Assembly: GCA_963664675.2 (NCBI GenBank)
Contig: CAXXLB010000009.1
Location: 1,116,001-1,180,000, forward strand
Direction of reading: 5' to 3'
Origin: JASGMR01 sp963664675
GTDB taxonomy: Bacteria; Thermotogota; Thermotogae; Petrotogales; Kosmotogaceae
Length of the DNA stretch: 64,000 nucleotides
In this document: positions 16,390 through 25,442 of the stretch, piece by piece
Numbering within the stretch: the first letter of the stretch is position 1
Layout of the letters: every line of letters begins with the position of its first letter
The notes under the pieces: model-generated
Seen by the model: the letters and a program-made list of their open reading frames with translations, nothing else
The model's database searches: none
What the model was told of the DNA's origin: nothing
Made by a program: the position numbers and the translations under genes

Positions 16390-17844
16390 CTATTTTTTTA
16401 TTCCAAAAAGAGGATATTTCATCCAGTTACCCTTCCAGAGAGAGGGATCGGATAATCCCCAGATACCGAATTCGGAAATTATTTTTGGTAATTTTTCTAT
16501 CTTTAAATTTTCTCCTTTTTCATTTTTTTCAATTTCCTCAAATGGAACAAAAATATCGCCTGAAAAATCTTCCATCGCTTTATCCCACTTACGGATATTT
16601 TCGGGATAAGAAAAATAAAAATGAAAATCGTTTATATCACTCATCACGTGGTGGTTTCCTTCACAGGGAGAATTATCCACAATGAGTCTGTCCTTTATTT
16701 TGTCCTTCGAATCAGTCCAGAATTCTTTCAACCATTCCATCTCGTCTTTTTCGTTTAAATTCACTCCCCAGCTCTCGTTTATAAGGGTCAGAATACAGAA
16801 TGAAGGATCTTTCGAATATCTCTCCATCAGATCATTTCTCAATTTTTTCAGATATTTCTTCGATCCGGTATCGAATTTCATCGCATATGGAAGATCAATC
16901 CATAACATTATACCAAGCTCATCAGCCAGTTCGACGTATTCCCTTGGTGGTGTTTTAACATGATATCTCAGAGTGTTGAAACCCAGAGATTTGATTCTCA
17001 AAAACTGTTTTCTCAAATACTCTTTGGAAGGATGTACGTAATGAGTTTCCGGATAAAAATCCTGATCGAGCAACCCTTTAATATAAAAGGTAGTCCCATT
17101 TATAAGGATTTTTCCATCTCTCTGTGTTATCTCTCTGAAACCAACTCTAAATTCTTCTTTATAAACTGTTTCACTGCCATTGATAATTTTCAGTGAAAGA
17201 TCATATAATTTTGGATTTTCCGGAGTCCATAATTCCAACTCTTTTCGCTCTATTGAAAATCTGGAACTGTTAACTCTCCTATGATTTTTCGGTGATCTTC
17301 CATCGAATATAGTATATTCGATTGAGTCCCAGCTTCCATCGATATCAAAACTCACGTCTATACTGTCCTTTTCAATTCTAAATTTTTTAGAATTAATATA
17401 AGTTTCATCATTCAATATCAGTTCCACGGGTTGCCAGATTCCCGTAACGTTTCCATACCAGTCCTGCTTTCCCGTTATTGTATTCTTTAATTCTTTAATG
17501 GGCCTGTCTTCAACCTTGATGATTATTTCATTGACTCTTTTGCTGAGAATTCCGGTAACATCGAATTCAAAGGAATCAAAACCACCTTCGTGAGTTCCTG
17601 TTTTTTCACCGTTGACTGACAGGGTAGTTATTAAATCCGATCCGTAAAATTTTAAAATCTTTCTCTTATTTAAATCCTCTTCACACAGTTCAAGCGTTTT
17701 TTTGTAGTAGCAAACCAGAGATTCCGGATCCGGATAATTCTCAGGCTTCAAAGGTATAGTTCCCGGCACATCCAGTCTCATGTCATAGACTCTTCCATCA
17801 TAACTGGCTTTCCATTTTCCATTCAAATTGATAATCTTTCTCAT
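16390..17844 (-). CDS. GH2 family glycosidase, N-terminal and catalytic part
   Basis: A 484-residue open frame with the GH2 order: sugar-binding jelly roll (about 1-160), immunoglobulin-like domain (about 165-245) and TIM barrel. The acid/base Glu is in LINESWG and the nucleophile Glu in IISEFGIWG, so both catalytic residues precede the break. Relatives are beta-galactosidases, beta-glucuronidases and beta-mannosidases; the substrate cannot be chosen from sequence alone. No signal peptide, so it is cytoplasmic and acts on imported oligosaccharides. The frame stops at TAG (16390-16392) directly after an A7 run. It lies 57 bases after a LacI-family gene that probably controls it. Confidence 0.88.
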   Translation of the reverse strand: MRKIINLNGKWKASYDGRVYDMRLDVPGTIPLKPENYPDPESLVCYYKKTLELCEEDLNKRKILKFYGSDLITTLSVNGEKTGTHEGGFDSFEFDVTGILSKRVNEIIIKVEDRPIKELKNTITGKQDWYGNVTGIWQPVELILNDETYINSKKFRIEKDSIDVSFDIDGSWDSIEYTIFDGRSPKNHRRVNSSRFSIERKELELWTPENPKLYDLSLKIINGSETVYKEEFRVGFREITQRDGKILINGTTFYIKGLLDQDFYPETHYVHPSKEYLRKQFLRIKSLGFNTLRYHVKTPPREYVELADELGIMLWIDLPYAMKFDTGSKKYLKKLRNDLMERYSKDPSFCILTLINESWGVNLNEKDEMEWLKEFWTDSKDKIKDRLIVDNSPCEGNHHVMSDINDFHFYFSYPENIRKWDKAMEDFSGDIFVPFEEIEKNEKGENLKIEKLPKIISEFGIWGLSDPSLWKGNWMKYPLFGIKK

Positions 17845-17901
17845 TTCACCTTTACCAAAACTCCTTTTATTATTTTTTCAATTACTGCAAAAATGCCACC
17901 G

Positions 17902-18966
17902 TCAGCCTACACATTGAGTGCTGTTTCTGACTATTAAACTCACATCCAGCTTTTCATGGATAGTTTTTCTTTCTTTCCCATTCATAATTTTCTTCAGAAT
18001 ATTGAAAGCTTTGAAACCCAGTTCGTGTTTTTTGATTCTTATAGTTGTCAGAGAGGGCGTACTGAGAGAAGAAAAAAAGACATCGTCGAAGCCTATGACT
18101 CCTATCTCTTTGGGGCATTTAATTCCTCTTTCGGAGAGAGATTTCAGGACTCCGAAAGCTACCATGTCATTGAAACAGAATACCGAATCAAAACTCGGTC
18201 CCTCATCCAGCATTTCGTTCATCGTTCTACAGGAACATTGAAGGCTCATATCCGTGCCCGAAATAAAATAATCGTTTCTATTTTTATCCTCAAAGATGAA
18301 TCTTTTTAAATCCTTTTCGACACCGAGTCCCGATTCCCGTAAGGCAGTTTCAAATCCTTCTAGCCTGCTGCAGGAAGTGGAATTCTTTTCATCTGTCATC
18401 AGAACTGCGCATTTCTTTTTTCCGGCCTGCATAAAATGTTTCGCGGCCATGTATCCTCCCTTGAAATCATCGTTGTAAATCTGGCAGCATTTTTTCAACT
18501 CTTCGATATTTCTTCCTATTATGAGTAAAGGAAAACCACTATTCTCAAGTTTTATTAAATCATCGTAATTTCCTTCAACGGGGGATATAATGAGTCCATC
18601 AACTCTCCTTGATATGAGAGTATCTATCGCCCTTTTTTCCTTCTTATAATCCTCTCCCGTGTTCATTAAGATGAGTTGATAATCTTCTTTATCTGCCGCT
18701 TCTTCTATCCCTTTAAAGACTTCCGAAAAAAATGGATTTGAACTGTCTTCCAGAATCACACCTACGATATGTGATTTATTAGTGCGCAGACTGCTTGCGG
18801 AAAAATTTCTTATAAAACCCAGTTCGTTGACCTTTTCTTCAATCTTTCTGGTAGTTATTTCACTGATATCATCCTTTCCTCTGATGGCTCTTGAGACTGT
18901 ATTGACGGAAACACCAAGTTCCCGTGCAATATCGGACATCGTAACAAACTTTTTTTGTTCTTTCAA
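17902..18966 (-). CDS. LacI-family transcriptional regulator
   Basis: A 354-residue repressor: N-terminal LacI helix-turn-helix (VTMSDIARELGVSVNTVSRA) with hinge helix ASSLRTNKSHIVGVI, followed by a periplasmic-binding-protein-like ligand domain. TTG at 18966 is chosen because GGGTGAT lies six bases upstream; the upstream ATG at 19011 has no ribosome binding site and would put the operator inside the coding region. It is cotranscribed with the GH2 gene, so its inducer is probably a product or substrate of that glycosidase. Confidence 0.93.
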   Translation of the reverse strand: MKEQKKFVTMSDIARELGVSVNTVSRAIRGKDDISEITTRKIEEKVNELGFIRNFSASSLRTNKSHIVGVILEDSSNPFFSEVFKGIEEAADKEDYQLILMNTGEDYKKEKRAIDTLISRRVDGLIISPVEGNYDDLIKLENSGFPLLIIGRNIEELKKCCQIYNDDFKGGYMAAKHFMQAGKKKCAVLMTDEKNSTSCSRLEGFETALRESGLGVEKDLKRFIFEDKNRNDYFISGTDMSLQCSCRTMNEMLDEGPSFDSVFCFNDMVAFGVLKSLSERGIKCPKEIGVIGFDDVFFSSLSTPSLTTIRIKKHELGFKAFNILKKIMNGKERKTIHEKLDVSLIVRNSTQCVG

Positions 18967-18978
18967 AATAATCACCCG

Positions 18979-19004
18979 CATTATCGTTAACATTATCGTT
19001 AATG
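18979..19004 (-). promoter_or_regulatory. Tandem LacI-type operators
   Basis: CATTATCGTTAA occurs twice with a 12-base period (18979-18990 and 18991-19002). The second copy with its flank reads CATTATCGTTAATG, near-palindromic around the central CG typical of LacI-family sites. The position, just before the regulator's start, suggests autoregulation of the regulator-GH2 unit. Confidence 0.7.
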
Positions 19005-19134
19005 TAATCATTATAACTTTTTTTTGAATTCTTTCAAATACAAATAAGGTCGATTATATTCGTCCATCGGTGATTAAAGAGAGATCATTTCATTTTTTCT
19101 CATATATTTTAAAATTTATCGAGGAAAACCGGGA

Positions 19135-19174
19135 TAAAAAGCTCAAAGCTCCAGAAAAAATCCACTCCGGAGCT
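19135..19174 (-). terminator. Terminator of the FtsX-type ABC operon
   Basis: On the minus strand AGCTCCGG pairs with CTGGAGCT around an 11-base loop, followed by TTGAGCTTTTT. It is part of repeat copy A (19149-19226). Confidence 0.7.
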
Positions 19175-19226
19175 CGGGTGATTCATTGAAATTTCTGCTT
19201 TGTTCTATTCACTTTGAACTCTCCCC
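19149..19226. repeat. Intergenic repeat copy A (pairs with 24554-24630)
   Basis: About 77 bases align with 24554-24630 at roughly four identical bases in five by eye, with one single-base gap. Shared blocks include TCCGGAGCTC, ATTCATTGAA, TTTGTTCT and TTTGAACT. Both copies contain a terminator hairpin and lie at the 3' end of a minus-strand operon, bracketing the ABC/two-component module. Confidence 0.8.
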
Positions 19227-19240
19227 CGATCAGACGAATA

Positions 19241-21733
19241 TCACTCCGTTTCACGAAGTCTTTCAACGATGCTCATGCGGTTTGAAGATCCGTAGACCTT
19301 TCCCAGAGTGAAAATACAAACAGCGCACACGGTGATTATGAGGATCAGCATTTGAATGAGGGGAAACGTAAATATCGCGTAGTCGGCCTGTTGCTGAAAC
19401 ATTTCAAATATGAAGTACGTCATCATACTTCCCAGAGTCCCAACCAGAAAAGTTGTGATACACGCATATCCCAAGCCCTCCAGAACGAGCATCCGACGTA
19501 TCTGACGTTTTGTCATCCCAACGCTTTCGAGCATGGCAAATTCCAGCTTTCTTGCTATGACACCGGTGGCCATAACATTTACAAAATTCAGAACACCTAT
19601 GAGGGCTAAAATGAGGGCAACGCCACCACCCAGAATATACATTATCAATTTAGCATCACGCAGCATCCTTCGTTGCTCCAGTTCAGAGGTTCTCGTGATC
19701 TCAAAATCACCGTCGGTCAGAATTTTAATTTTTTCAAGCGCCCGTTCTTCCAACCCATCTTCCACATCCATGTTAATTCTGTAAATTTTGGGATCGGGCA
19801 TCATTTTCGCAAGTGCTTTTTCGGAAACATAGATATTCGGTGCCGTACTGCCCCCTGCAAACTGGAATCCAAAGGGAACAAAGCCACCTAAATCAATTTG
19901 TAAATCGGTATCCGAAGATAAGATCTTTACGTTCATCTCATGCACGTCGGAATAAAGATCCGGGCTATTCGTTCCAATCAGAGCAATATCTCCCTTTTTA
20001 AAAGCCTCTATATCAATTTGTTTTTCATTATCTCCGCTGAGTTCTTCTACATACCGGGTATCGATGCCGATGATGAATCCCCAGAAATTTTCCTGTATCT
20101 CCCGGTCTGAAAATATCTCTTTGATATTGAACATTCTGTAAAAGTTATCCATATGCTTTGAAAATCGTCGGGAATCATAACTCATTTTTATCTTCTCCAT
20201 AGAAGTAATACGCAGATCGGTAATTCCCTCTATCTCTTCAAGCCGTTCAAAAAACTCAGAATCAAACTTCTGTTTCTCAGAAATTTCAGATCCGTTTCCA
20301 ATGGCTACAATAGTGTTATTCACCAGCGTAAAATCATTTTTTACATATGTTGCGACATAATTGCTCGTGTCCAGGCTAAAAACCAGAGTCGTAATCATCA
20401 TAAATGTTGTGATTCCCAAAAACAGAGAAAGAAGGACAATGAAAGTACGTTTTGGATCACGGAAAATGTTTCGCCATGCCATTTTGAAAGGTTTTCCGCC
20501 ATTCGTTGAACGTTTTCTTTTTCCCATTCCATGCACTCCGGTGAACCGTAACGCCTCTACAGGTGAAATTTTCGCAACAGTCTTCGCCGACTTCGTTGCT
20601 CCAGCCAGCGTAGTCAACAACGCAAAAAATGCCGCTCCGATAAAAATCAGGGGATTGAAGGATATTTCAACACCCGTTTTCAAATCAAATATATTAAACA
20701 CCATGGGAACGATTAAAAAGGAAAGGATTGCCCCGGTTAAAAGACCTAATGGAATTCCAACACCTGCAAGCTTCCATGCCTGCCCGGTAACGATTTTCTT
20801 CAGCTGATCCTTTGAGGTGCCGACCGTCTTTAACAACCCATAAAAATGGATATCTCTTGATACCGAAATATAAAAAACGTTGTATATAAGTAAATACCCG
20901 GTGAACATTAAAAATGCGACGATGGCTGCAAATGCCAGCAGAGTCAATGTACCCTCTGTTCCATTTTTTCTGTACATCGCAACCGTTCTTACCTTCTGAT
21001 CTTCTGTTAGGGATAAATCTTCTTCAAGCCGCTCATTGTAACGGTCAATATTACCGCTGTCGATATAAGATACAGATACCGTCCCGTTATTCTGAACGGG
21101 ACCTTCACTTTTCTGAACAAATTCATCCGATACATAAACTGCGCCCGTATTTCCTATACGAATATGTGAGTATTCTCTGCAATAACCGGAAAGGATAAAA
21201 TCCTCATTTTCAGGAATACGTTCACCCTCATCCTGATAAAAACTCAGTGGAATTTTCATTCCTATTTCCGGATTGGTTATTCCCATATTATCGAGTATCC
21301 ATAGCGGAATCATGATTTCGTTGTATTTCTCAGGATAATTTCCCATTATATCTGTAACTGCCGGCACACGAAATTTTTTCCACTCAATCTTGTCGTACCA
21401 ATAAAGTGAAAGTCTCATGTTTCCAATTTCAGGTGTAGTTTTAATCGAACCTGCACTGTGCTGAAGTCCTACGGCTTCGACATAGGGGAGTGTCTTCAGT
21501 GTTACCACCTGTTCATCGGTGAGATTCGTAACTTCAACGTGGGCAGTCGTACCCATTAACCTGGTTTGCTGTACTTTGGTTGATTTCAGATAACTCAGTC
21601 CTATGCTGAATACCGCAGTGATAAGCATCGTTGTGAGCACAACAGCTAAAACAACATACCTGTTGTGAGAACGGTTGGACGATATTATACGGCCGATTAA
21701 TTTTTTTAATACTGAAGTGGTTTTTTTAAACAA
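19241..21733 (-). CDS. FtsX/MacB-type ABC transporter permease
   Basis: An 830-residue permease with an N-terminal helix (about residues 25-50), a large extracytoplasmic domain, a three-helix FtsX block (about 265-400), a second helix and extracytoplasmic domain (about 430-700), and a C-terminal FtsX block (about 705-825, with SVGMTKRQIRRMLVLEG). The duplicated FtsX layout is typical of large mechanotransmission or lipoprotein/peptide-handling transporters. TTG at 21733, overlapping the ATPase stop by 8 bases with AGGTG five bases upstream, is preferred over a longer start deep inside the ATPase gene. Cotranscribed with its ATPase and a two-component system, it likely handles a cell-envelope-active compound. 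Confidence 0.88.
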   Translation of the reverse strand: MFKKTTSVLKKLIGRIISSNRSHNRYVVLAVVLTTMLITAVFSIGLSYLKSTKVQQTRLMGTTAHVEVTNLTDEQVVTLKTLPYVEAVGLQHSAGSIKTTPEIGNMRLSLYWYDKIEWKKFRVPAVTDIMGNYPEKYNEIMIPLWILDNMGITNPEIGMKIPLSFYQDEGERIPENEDFILSGYCREYSHIRIGNTGAVYVSDEFVQKSEGPVQNNGTVSVSYIDSGNIDRYNERLEEDLSLTEDQKVRTVAMYRKNGTEGTLTLLAFAAIVAFLMFTGYLLIYNVFYISVSRDIHFYGLLKTVGTSKDQLKKIVTGQAWKLAGVGIPLGLLTGAILSFLIVPMVFNIFDLKTGVEISFNPLIFIGAAFFALLTTLAGATKSAKTVAKISPVEALRFTGVHGMGKRKRSTNGGKPFKMAWRNIFRDPKRTFIVLLSLFLGITTFMMITTLVFSLDTSNYVATYVKNDFTLVNNTIVAIGNGSEISEKQKFDSEFFERLEEIEGITDLRITSMEKIKMSYDSRRFSKHMDNFYRMFNIKEIFSDREIQENFWGFIIGIDTRYVEELSGDNEKQIDIEAFKKGDIALIGTNSPDLYSDVHEMNVKILSSDTDLQIDLGGFVPFGFQFAGGSTAPNIYVSEKALAKMMPDPKIYRINMDVEDGLEERALEKIKILTDGDFEITRTSELEQRRMLRDAKLIMYILGGGVALILALIGVLNFVNVMATGVIARKLEFAMLESVGMTKRQIRRMLVLEGLGYACITTFLVGTLGSMMTYFIFEMFQQQADYAIFTFPLIQMLILIITVCAVCIFTLGKVYGSSNRMSIVERLRETE

Positions 21734-22451
21734 AACTGTCACCTGCCTGCGCAAAAATTCTGCCGTCTTCAATGTGAACGGTTCGGTCTGCGAGCTGTGC
21801 AACATTGATGTTATGGGTAATCATTACGATAGTCTGATTGAATTCTTCATTCATAACTCCGAGGAGTTCCAGAACCTCCCGACTGGTCCGGCTGTCTAGA
21901 TTTCCTGTGGGTTCATCCGCGAGGATAATCGCGGGTCTGGTTACGAGTGCTCTTGCGATGGCAACACGTTGTTGTTGTCCACCGGAGAGATTGTTTGGAA
22001 GATAGTTCAGTTTTTCCGAAATCCCCAGAGAACGGACAATTTTTTCTACAAATCCCCGATCAACTTTTTTCCCATCCAGTTCGATCGGTAATACGATATT
22101 TTCATATACATTGAGAATAGGAACAAGATTATAATTCTGGAAAATGAAGCCAATGTTTCTGCGCCTGAAAATAGTGAGTTGTTCATTTTTCAGATCCAGC
22201 AGGTTCTTACCACTTACAGTAATTCTTCCGGCAGTCGGAGTATCCAACCCACCCAGCATATGCAACAGAGTGGATTTCCCACTTCCCGACGTTCCCACAA
22301 CTGCAACAAATTCTCCCCTGTCTATAGATAAATCTATTCCATCCAGCGCCTTTACAAGGTTCGATTCAGAACCATAATACTTTTTTAGTCCCACTGTTCT
22401 TAATACTGCCGGGTTTCTCTTCAAAAAACCTATGTTTTCCTTCGATAACAT
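21726..22451 (-). CDS. MacB/LolD-type ABC ATPase
   Basis: A 241-residue ATPase: Walker A GTSGSGKST, Q-loop FIFQNYNLVP, signature LSGGQQQRVAIARAL, Walker B ILADEPTGNLDS, H-loop MITHN. The set is diagnostic of the LolD/MacB/FtsE group that drives FtsX-type permeases by mechanotransmission. GGAGG lies seven bases before the ATG. Partner of the downstream permease. Confidence 0.95.
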   Translation of the reverse strand: MLSKENIGFLKRNPAVLRTVGLKKYYGSESNLVKALDGIDLSIDRGEFVAVVGTSGSGKSTLLHMLGGLDTPTAGRITVSGKNLLDLKNEQLTIFRRRNIGFIFQNYNLVPILNVYENIVLPIELDGKKVDRGFVEKIVRSLGISEKLNYLPNNLSGGQQQRVAIARALVTRPAIILADEPTGNLDSRTSREVLELLGVMNEEFNQTIVMITHNINVAQLADRTVHIEDGRIFAQAGDSFV

Positions 22452-22538
22452 AAAAAAACCTCCCTGTTTTTTAATTCAAGGAGAGTGTAAAATACAAATA
22501 TCAACTTTTTATCAGTTCTTATATCGCTTCTTATCCCC

Positions 22539-23723
22539 TTATTTCCCGCGGAAACTCGCGGTCAGCATCGCGCCGCCGCTACTGTTATTTTCAATCAGAA
22601 GTGTCCCACCGTGTTTTTCACACAACAGTTTGCAAATATAAAGGCCGAGTCCAAAATGTGTTCCATCGTTTCCCGTGTTATTTTTATTCCTGTAATAAGG
22701 TTTGATTGCCTGTTTAAAATCTTCATCGGTAAATCCCCTTCCATCATCCGAAACTGTTATACAAAGCTTTTCATTTGCATAGCGGCATTGTATGTAAATC
22801 ACACTTTCGGCATATCTGACGGCGTTCGCAATGAGATTTTCGCATACCCGGATCACAATGGAAAAATCCACGCTTATCTCGGGTTTCAGTATTTCGTTTA
22901 TGAATTTAAGATTCAATCCGGTATTTTTACCCAGTGCTTCCGCAGCGGTCCGGATTTCTCCGGTCAAAAAGTCTGTTTTCACTTCACCGATTGAAACGGC
23001 TATATCTTCAAGTCTCTGCACTTCATTCATCATCTGTACATAATTTTCCAACCTAGTAATATGACCTGTCATCGTGGAAATTGTGGATATCAATTTTTCC
23101 TCGCTTATTTTACCCTGAGGCAAATAGTTCTTCAAGAAATCAGAGTATCCCCGAAGTACCGTAATCGGAGTACGCAAATCATGTGAAAAGGCTGCGTTGA
23201 GTCTTTTTCGTTCTTCCACGGCACGCCACATTTCACGGTTGTTTTTCTCAAGAGCTTCACGCATAACTTCAAACGAAGTGCAGAGATTTCCTATTTCATC
23301 TCTGCTGTTATAGTGAATGTGAAAATCCAGATCGTTATCCGCTATCTTTTCGGATGCTTCGTTGAGCTGTTCAATCGGTCTTTTTAACTTATCGTTATAA
23401 AAAAGCAATGCAGAAAACACGATACATATCCCAAAAAAGATGGGAATAGACCATATTTCAACGAAATTGCAGATATTGATGATCGTTCCGTCTTTTTTAG
23501 TATAATTTACAGACAACAAGATACCGACTTCTCCCGTGCCGTTCTCAAGAAAAAAGTTGTTTTCTGAGTCCACATAAGAAAGATTAATTCGATTCCTTAC
23601 ACTGGTCGCAAAGTTAATAGTGATTGAACTGAGAGCCGTAGCGAGCAACAAGAAAATCAACATATACAGCATGAATGATTTTTTAATCGACAGGTCGCGT
23701 ATTGACTGTTTTATCCTACCCAT
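22539..23723 (-). CDS. Sensor histidine kinase (HAMP-HisKA)
   Basis: A 394-residue kinase: first membrane helix about residues 18-40, a very short extracytoplasmic segment (about 50 residues), second helix about 88-108, HAMP, HisKA with H181 in FSHDLRTPITVLRGY, and HATPase with N box ENLIANAVRYAE, SDDGRGF and GLGLYICKLL. The short external domain suggests sensing at the membrane or through the transporter. ATG at 23723 is chosen over an upstream TTG; it overlaps the regulator gene by 13 bases. Confidence 0.93.
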   Translation of the reverse strand: MGRIKQSIRDLSIKKSFMLYMLIFLLLATALSSITINFATSVRNRINLSYVDSENNFFLENGTGEVGILLSVNYTKKDGTIINICNFVEIWSIPIFFGICIVFSALLFYNDKLKRPIEQLNEASEKIADNDLDFHIHYNSRDEIGNLCTSFEVMREALEKNNREMWRAVEERKRLNAAFSHDLRTPITVLRGYSDFLKNYLPQGKISEEKLISTISTMTGHITRLENYVQMMNEVQRLEDIAVSIGEVKTDFLTGEIRTAAEALGKNTGLNLKFINEILKPEISVDFSIVIRVCENLIANAVRYAESVIYIQCRYANEKLCITVSDDGRGFTDEDFKQAIKPYYRNKNNTGNDGTHFGLGLYICKLLCEKHGGTLLIENNSSGGAMLTASFRGK

Positions 23724-24385
23724 TTGTAACCCACACCCCAAACGGTTTCAATGTACTCCGTACCACTCACCGCAGAAAGCTTCGAACGAATTCTCCTGAT
23801 GTGTTCTGCAACTACCGAACTGTCCCCGGTACTATCCCAACTCCACACACGTTCATAGATTCGTTCTTTATCAAAAATCTGCCCCCTGTTCATGGATAAA
23901 AGTTCAATAATATCAAACTCTTTTTTTGCAAACTGGAGCTGTTCGTTGTTGCAGAAAACAGTTCTCGAAGTGTAGTCGATCACAAGATCATCTGTGAATC
24001 TCGCCTTAGATGCCGTCTGATGCCTTTCTTCGCGGCGGAGATGTGCTGAGACCCGTGCTCCTAGCTCATCTATGCTGAAAGGTTTGACAATGTAATCGTC
24101 ACCCCCGACACGGAATCCATTTATTTTATCCGCATCCTCAACCTTCGCTGTCAGAAACAGAATCGGACAGGAAACGGCGTTTCGTATCTGTGTGCAGACT
24201 TTTAATCCATCAATATCCGGCATATTTATATCCAGTAGAATCAAATCGGGTTGCTTTTCCGCCTGGTTCAACGCTTTTTCACCGTTTAAAGCGGTCAGAA
24301 CCTCGTATCCGTTTATTTCAAAATAATCCTTGAGCAACTTCACAATATCGGCTTCATCATCGACCACCAATATTTTGTGTGGCAT
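23711..24385 (-). CDS. OmpR/PhoB-family response regulator
   Basis: A 224-residue regulator: receiver domain with acidic DDE near residue 10, phospho-acceptor D52 and KPF switch lysine near 101, then a winged-helix DNA-binding domain ending in IETVWGVGYKW. First gene of the regulator-kinase-ATPase-permease operon, preceded by AGGAGGTGG. It most likely activates this same operon in response to the transporter's substrate, as in many peptide-resistance modules. Confidence 0.95.
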   Translation of the reverse strand: MPHKILVVDDEADIVKLLKDYFEINGYEVLTALNGEKALNQAEKQPDLILLDINMPDIDGLKVCTQIRNAVSCPILFLTAKVEDADKINGFRVGGDDYIVKPFSIDELGARVSAHLRREERHQTASKARFTDDLVIDYTSRTVFCNNEQLQFAKKEFDIIELLSMNRGQIFDKERIYERVWSWDSTGDSSVVAEHIRRIRSKLSAVSGTEYIETVWGVGYKWVG

Positions 24386-24553
24386 TTGACCACCTCCCTA
24401 AGGTTTTATAACACTTTAATTTCAATTTTTCATCAACTGATTCAATTCTTCTCCCATATCGTCAGTTTCAGTCTCTTTAAACGTGTTTTTAAAGGCATAA
24501 ATTAAAAAAAATTTTAGAGAGTGGTGGTTTTTATCTCATTTACAAATTCAGAA

Positions 24554-24630
24554 CTCCGGAAAAAAATCAATTCCGGAGCTCAGATAATTCATTGAAGTTT
24601 TCATTTTGTTCTGTTTATTTTGAACTTCCC
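24554..24630. repeat. Intergenic repeat copy B, with terminator
   Basis: Partner of 19149-19226. It begins inside the last codons of the CUT1 permease gene (stop at 24615-24617) and extends through a hairpin CTCCGGAA (24554-24561) and TTCCGGAG (24571-24578) that should terminate that operon on the minus strand. Confidence 0.8.
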
Positions 24631-25442
24631 ATAGTCAGCCCTTTAACCAGATTGTTCTGTATCAATATGCCGAATACAACCATGGGCAGAACGGTGATCA
24701 ATGCCGCCGCGCTCATCACTCCCCAGTCTATGTTTCTCTCACTCACAAACATATTGACCAGAACGGGAAGGGTCCTCGTTTCCTTTCCGGTTAGTATGAG
24801 GGCGAATAAGAATTCATTCCATGAAATTAAAGCACATAAAATAGATGTGGCAGCGGCTCCCGGAATTGTGAGGGGAAGGACAATTTTTATCAGTGCCCTG
24901 AATCTGGTACATCCGTCGATCATTCCCGCCTCTTCCAGTGTTTCGGGTATTTCGGCAAAAAAACCTCTCATCATCCAGACGGCAAACGGTACGCTGAAAA
25001 AGGAAGTGGCTATTATTATGGGCAAGTATGTTCCGGAAATATCCAAATACCTGGCTATCATAAAGAACGGCAGAACCATTACGATCGGGGGAGTCATTCT
25101 TGCCAAAAGAATTATGAATGAAAGGGTGTTGGAATATTTCCATTTGAATCTGGATAACGCATATGCCGCGGGAAATCCCAATCCCAAAGCTATCCCTGTA
25201 GAGCATATAGTCACAATTATACTGTTGAAAAAGGCCCTGACGAGTTCGGGTGTGCTGAAAAAATAAATATAATTGTTCAGAGTGAAATTCTCCGGAATCC
25301 ATCTTGGAGGAACGGTGAACTGCTCAGAAGAAGGTTTAAATGAGGCAAAAATAATCCAGGTCAATGGAAGTAAAGTCCAGATCAAAGTGATAATAATTAT
25401 AATGAAGGTCAATATTTTCACCGATTTCTTTTTATTTTTCAT
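24615..25442 (-). CDS. CUT1 ABC permease (MalG/UgpE type)
   Basis: A 275-residue inner-membrane permease with six helices and the EAA cytoplasmic loop ETLEEAGMIDGCTRFRALIKI near residue 185. It pairs with the MalF-type permease immediately upstream, overlapping its end by 11 bases. ATG at 25442 is chosen for spacing from GGGTGG. Last gene of the GntR-controlled operon; no ATPase is encoded in the operon, so a shared MsiK-type ATPase encoded elsewhere must energise it. Confidence 0.92.
   Translation of the reverse strand: MKNKKKSVKILTFIIIIITLIWTLLPLTWIIFASFKPSSEQFTVPPRWIPENFTLNNYIYFFSTPELVRAFFNSIIVTICSTGIALGLGFPAAYALSRFKWKYSNTLSFIILLARMTPPIVMVLPFFMIARYLDISGTYLPIIIATSFFSVPFAVWMMRGFFAEIPETLEEAGMIDGCTRFRALIKIVLPLTIPGAAATSILCALISWNEFLFALILTGKETRTLPVLVNMFVSERNIDWGVMSAAALITVLPMVVFGILIQNNLVKGLTMGSSK

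Noticed and set aside
24814..25302. 162-codon frame on the same strand as the MalG-type gene
   Set aside because: Shadow in another frame of the permease coding sequence; His/Phe/Gln-rich translation without a fold signature.
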